NCBI RefSeq assembly: GCF_036924595.1
Contig: NZ_JAZHRV010000001.1
Coordinates: forward strand, 7,095,501-7,159,500
Direction: 5' to 3'
From: Bradyrhizobium algeriense
GTDB taxonomy: Bacteria; Pseudomonadota; Alphaproteobacteria; Rhizobiales; Xanthobacteraceae
DNA: 64,000 nucleotides
Positions 61,763 through 64,000 of this stretch are shown here, one piece after another. Every line of letters starts with the position of its first letter. Within the stretch, counting starts at the first letter, position 1. Under the pieces are notes generated by a model, which worked only from the letters and a program-made list of their open reading frames with translations, was not told the origin of the DNA and did not search any database. The position numbers and the translations under genes were made by a program.

Positions 61763-63391
61763 TCATTGCGACACGGTCACCCCGCACTTCCGCAGCACAT
61801 TTTTCGCGAAACCGAACGGTGCCGGCGTGAAGGGGCCCGGCGGCGCGCGGGTGATCAGGGCGACGAAGAACAGTGCCGCCATTGCCAGCCAGAAGCACAG
61901 CCAAAATCCGTCGATATAGGCGAGCACGTTGGCTTCGCGCTGGACCCGCGCCGACAACGTCCCAAGCGCCCGCGCCAGGGCGGCGCCCACGCCATGGCTG
62001 GCAAAATAGTCCCCGAGTTGCTTGAGCAGGCGCGTCACGTCGAGGCTGCCGCTTTGGATGTGCAGCCCGAGATAATTGGAATGGATCTGCTCGCGCACGC
62101 GCAGCCAGGTGCCCATCAGCGCCACGCCGATCTCGGCGCCGCCGAGCCGCATGATCTGGATATAGGCGGCGAATGACGTCGCGCGGGTCGGGTCGGAATT
62201 GGACAGCGCGAGGATGATGATCGGCAACAGCGTGAGTGCCTGCCCGATCGACTGCAGGATCACGATGCCGACGAAATCGCCGCGTGCCCAGTCATGAGTC
62301 AGTTGCGTTCCCCACAGATTGGCGGCAGCGAACGCCGAAAAACCGAGGACCACCACGGCGCGCGCATCGAAATGCCGAAGCAGGACGATCGAGAATGGCA
62401 CCAGCACCACCATGGGCAAGGCGCCGAAGGTCAAGAGCAGAACGCCGCTTTGTTCGGGCCGCATCAGGCCCACAACGCTGAGAAAATTCGGTACCAGCGA
62501 CGAGTTGGAGAGGCTGGTCAAGGTATACAGCAGGATGACGACCAGCGAGAGCCCGACATTGCGCGAGAACAGCACGTTGACGTGCGCCCAGGGTTGGCGA
62601 ACCAGCATCTCGTTGATCAGAAAGGCGATGAACAGCGCAGCCCCGGCGAGCAACAGCGCCATCACCGTGCCCGATTCCAGCCAGTCCAGACGATTGCCCT
62701 GATCGAGACCGGCATAGATCATCGAGACGGAGGTGCCGAGCAGCAGCATCCCGCCCCAATCAGCGTGCCTCAGCAGGTCGCGGTTAACAGGTTCGCTGGG
62801 CGTGCCGAGATAGATCATCAGGCCCATCAGTGGCGCTATCACCACGCCCTGCCAGTACAGCCACTGCCATCCCAGATGGTCGACATAGAAGCCGACCAGC
62901 GAGGTGGAGGTGTCGAGCGCGAACCCGACCCTGATCGAATAGATCGAGATCGCCGGCAGCCACCATTTGATCGGCAAATTGCGCAAGATGATCATCAGCG
63001 TCGCCGGCACGAAGGTGCCGAGCAGCATGCCATGCACGATGCTGAGCGCGATCAGCGTGAGGTAATCGTGCACGAACGGGATCACCAGCGAGATCAGGGC
63101 ATAAACCAGGCTCGGAATGCCGAGCACGCGGCGCATCCCGAACACGGTCGCAAGCCACGCCACCGCCGGCGCGACGAATATCTGCGAGCCGATGCCCGCG
63201 GTAGAGAGCCAGGCGCCCTCGTCGAAGCCGAGCGAGAACGCGCCGCGCAGATCAGGCAGGCCTACCGACGTCAGCCGGCTGTCGAAGTTCGCCAGAAACG
63301 CACCGAGCAGCACCGCGCCGACCGCGAACAGCGGCCGCGGCGCGATCCCGCCGCGCGAAACCGGTCCGCGGTCGAGGTCATTTTCCGCCAT
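61763..63391 (-). CDS. DHA2 (EmrB-like) multidrug efflux MFS permease
   Basis: A 542-residue major-facilitator protein with 14 hydrophobic segments, the DHA2 (14-TMS) arrangement. The first helix is LFAVGAVLLGAFLANFDSRL. The start at 63391 (MAENDLDRGPVSRGG) overlaps the 3' end of the upstream HlyD-type gene by 14 bases; a longer frame to 63574 is a shadow of that gene. With the membrane-fusion protein next to it, it forms an EmrAB-type pump across the envelope. Substrates are unknown. Confidence 0.9.
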   Translation of the reverse strand: MAENDLDRGPVSRGGIAPRPLFAVGAVLLGAFLANFDSRLTSVGLPDLRGAFSLGFDEGAWLSTAGIGSQIFVAPAVAWLATVFGMRRVLGIPSLVYALISLVIPFVHDYLTLIALSIVHGMLLGTFVPATLMIILRNLPIKWWLPAISIYSIRVGFALDTSTSLVGFYVDHLGWQWLYWQGVVIAPLMGLMIYLGTPSEPVNRDLLRHADWGGMLLLGTSVSMIYAGLDQGNRLDWLESGTVMALLLAGAALFIAFLINEMLVRQPWAHVNVLFSRNVGLSLVVILLYTLTSLSNSSLVPNFLSVVGLMRPEQSGVLLLTFGALPMVVLVPFSIVLLRHFDARAVVVLGFSAFAAANLWGTQLTHDWARGDFVGIVILQSIGQALTLLPIIILALSNSDPTRATSFAAYIQIMRLGGAEIGVALMGTWLRVREQIHSNYLGLHIQSGSLDVTRLLKQLGDYFASHGVGAALARALGTLSARVQREANVLAYIDGFWLCFWLAMAALFFVALITRAPPGPFTPAPFGFAKNVLRKCGVTVSQ

Positions 63392-64000
63392 CCGTGCCCG
63401 CCTGGCCGGTATTGATATGGGTGACGACGGACATCCCGGGCAGCAGGCGCTCCAGCAGCGGCTGGTTCTTGTCCAACTGAATCCGGACCGGGACGCGCTG
63501 AACCACCTTGGTGAAATTGCCGGTGGCATTGTCCGGCGGCAGCAACGCGAATTGCGAACCGCTCGCCGGCGCAATCCGCTCGACGCGACCGCGCAGTTTT
63601 TCGTTCGGGAAACTGTCGACGCTGATCTCGACGGGCTGACCGGGTTCGACCTGGGTCAACTGCGTTTCCTTGTAATTGGCGATCACATAGACGTTCGGCA
63701 GCGGCACGACGTTGATGAGGTTGGTGCCGATATTGACGTAATCGCCCGGCTGCACCTGCCGCTCGCCGGTGACGCCATCGAACGGCGCCACGATTTTGGT
63801 GTAGCCGAGCTTGAGTTTGGCCGCGGCCAGCGTCGCCTTGGCGCCCTCGAGGTCGGCGGCACGCTGCTTCTTGGTGCCCGACAGCACGTCGAGCTGGTGA
63901 CGTTGCGCGGCGATGACGGCACGGCTCGCGCGCACGTCCGCCTGCGCCTTGGCAAAGGCCGCAGTCGCCTGTTCGAGCTTCTGGCGCGTTCCGGATTCGG
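63378..64000 (-). CDS. HlyD/EmrA-type membrane fusion protein (partial)
   Basis: The C-terminal 206 residues are in the window; the frame continues past base 64000, and the N-terminus is missing. Visible are the second half of the coiled-coil hairpin (KQRAADLEGAKATLAAAKLKLGYT), the lipoyl/barrel strand IVAPFDGVTGERQVQPGDYV, and the beta-barrel VIANYKETQLTQVEPGQPVEI. This is an EmrA-type adaptor bridging the inner-membrane pump with an outer-membrane channel. It overlaps the MFS gene by 14 bases; the two are one operon. The 3' end reads TGQAGTDGGK. Confidence 0.9.
   Translation of the reverse strand, partial: ESGTRQKLEQATAAFAKAQADVRASRAVIAAQRHQLDVLSGTKKQRAADLEGAKATLAAAKLKLGYTKIVAPFDGVTGERQVQPGDYVNIGTNLINVVPLPNVYVIANYKETQLTQVEPGQPVEISVDSFPNEKLRGRVERIAPASGSQFALLPPDNATGNFTKVVQRVPVRIQLDKNQPLLERLLPGMSVVTHINTGQAGTDGGK

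Noticed and set aside
63392..63574. 61-codon N-terminal extension of the MFS permease
   Set aside because: It is out-of-frame sequence of the HlyD-type gene; the permease begins at ATG 63391.

Overview
The window is a high-GC chromosomal segment of an alphaproteobacterium of the Bradyrhizobium / Nitrobacteraceae type. The evidence is gene order (cmk-rpsA-sppA-ihfB-lapA-trpFBA-accD-folC next to trxA-addA; lptC-lptA-lptB-rpoN-hpf-ptsN; infC / rpmI-rplT-pheS-pheT), a ROSE RNA thermometer in front of an hsp20 gene, the FYDLN-type TIGR02300 protein, and many palindromic intergenic repeats of the kind that litter Bradyrhizobium genomes. There is no prophage, integrase, insertion sequence or CRISPR array. 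This is mostly core chromosome with small accessory insertions.

Layout. 1-7.8 kb: the 3' end of addA, then trxA, a metallophosphoesterase, and a compact minus-strand operon for nucleoid protein IHF-beta, LapA, tryptophan synthesis (trpF, trpB, trpA), acetyl-CoA carboxylase beta and folate polyglutamylation. 7.9-14.7 kb: sppA, rpsA, cmk and aroA on the minus strand, interrupted by a small secreted ORF and a frameshifted TctC-type receptor gene on the plus strand. 14.8-17 kb: the FYDLN protein, tRNA-Ala(GGC), a frameshifted GIY-YIG gene, and a divergent ohrR/ohr peroxide pair with two visible operators. 17-23.7 kb: a CaiB-type CoA-transferase, a complete ugpBAEC glycerol-3-phosphate ABC importer, then hsp20-DUF1150 behind a sigma-32-like promoter and ROSE element. 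23.8-32.2 kb: a chemoreceptor, the ptsN-hpf-rpoN-lptB-lptA-lptC run and an RNase D-type exonuclease. 32.4-43 kb: a TPR lipoprotein, a polytopic membrane protein, tRNA-Leu(CAG), an NDUFA9-like protein, uppP, a GST, queG, a thioesterase, a SnoaL-like protein and a hydrolase, with repeats between them. 43.2-49.7 kb: infC with an AUU start, rpmI, rplT, pheS, pheT and a TSUP exporter. 49.8-53.1 kb: a Dph6-like ATP pyrophosphatase overlapping a Tat-exported amine oxidase, and a YiiX-like cysteine hydrolase. 53.1-58.7 kb: a metal-homeostasis cluster. A TonB-dependent receptor and nikR diverge around a perfect NikR operator, and csoR and copA diverge around a CsoR-type palindrome. 58.7-64 kb: an HMG-CoA-lyase / CoA-transferase pair, an EI24 membrane protein, and an EmrAB-type efflux pair running off the window.

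The most informative signals are regulatory and readable directly. They are the GTATGA-N16-TCATAC NikR site, which makes the TonB receptor a probable nickel-regulated (nickel-uptake) receptor; the sigma-32 promoter plus ROSE thermometer on hsp20; paired OhrR sites; the CsoR palindrome; and the AUU start of infC. I did not find a convincing wholly new multi-gene system. The best candidates for new biology are the NikR-controlled TonB receptor, the AccD lacking its zinc ribbon, the structured rpsA leader, the Dph6-amine oxidase pair and the CoA-transferase / HMG-CoA lyase pair.
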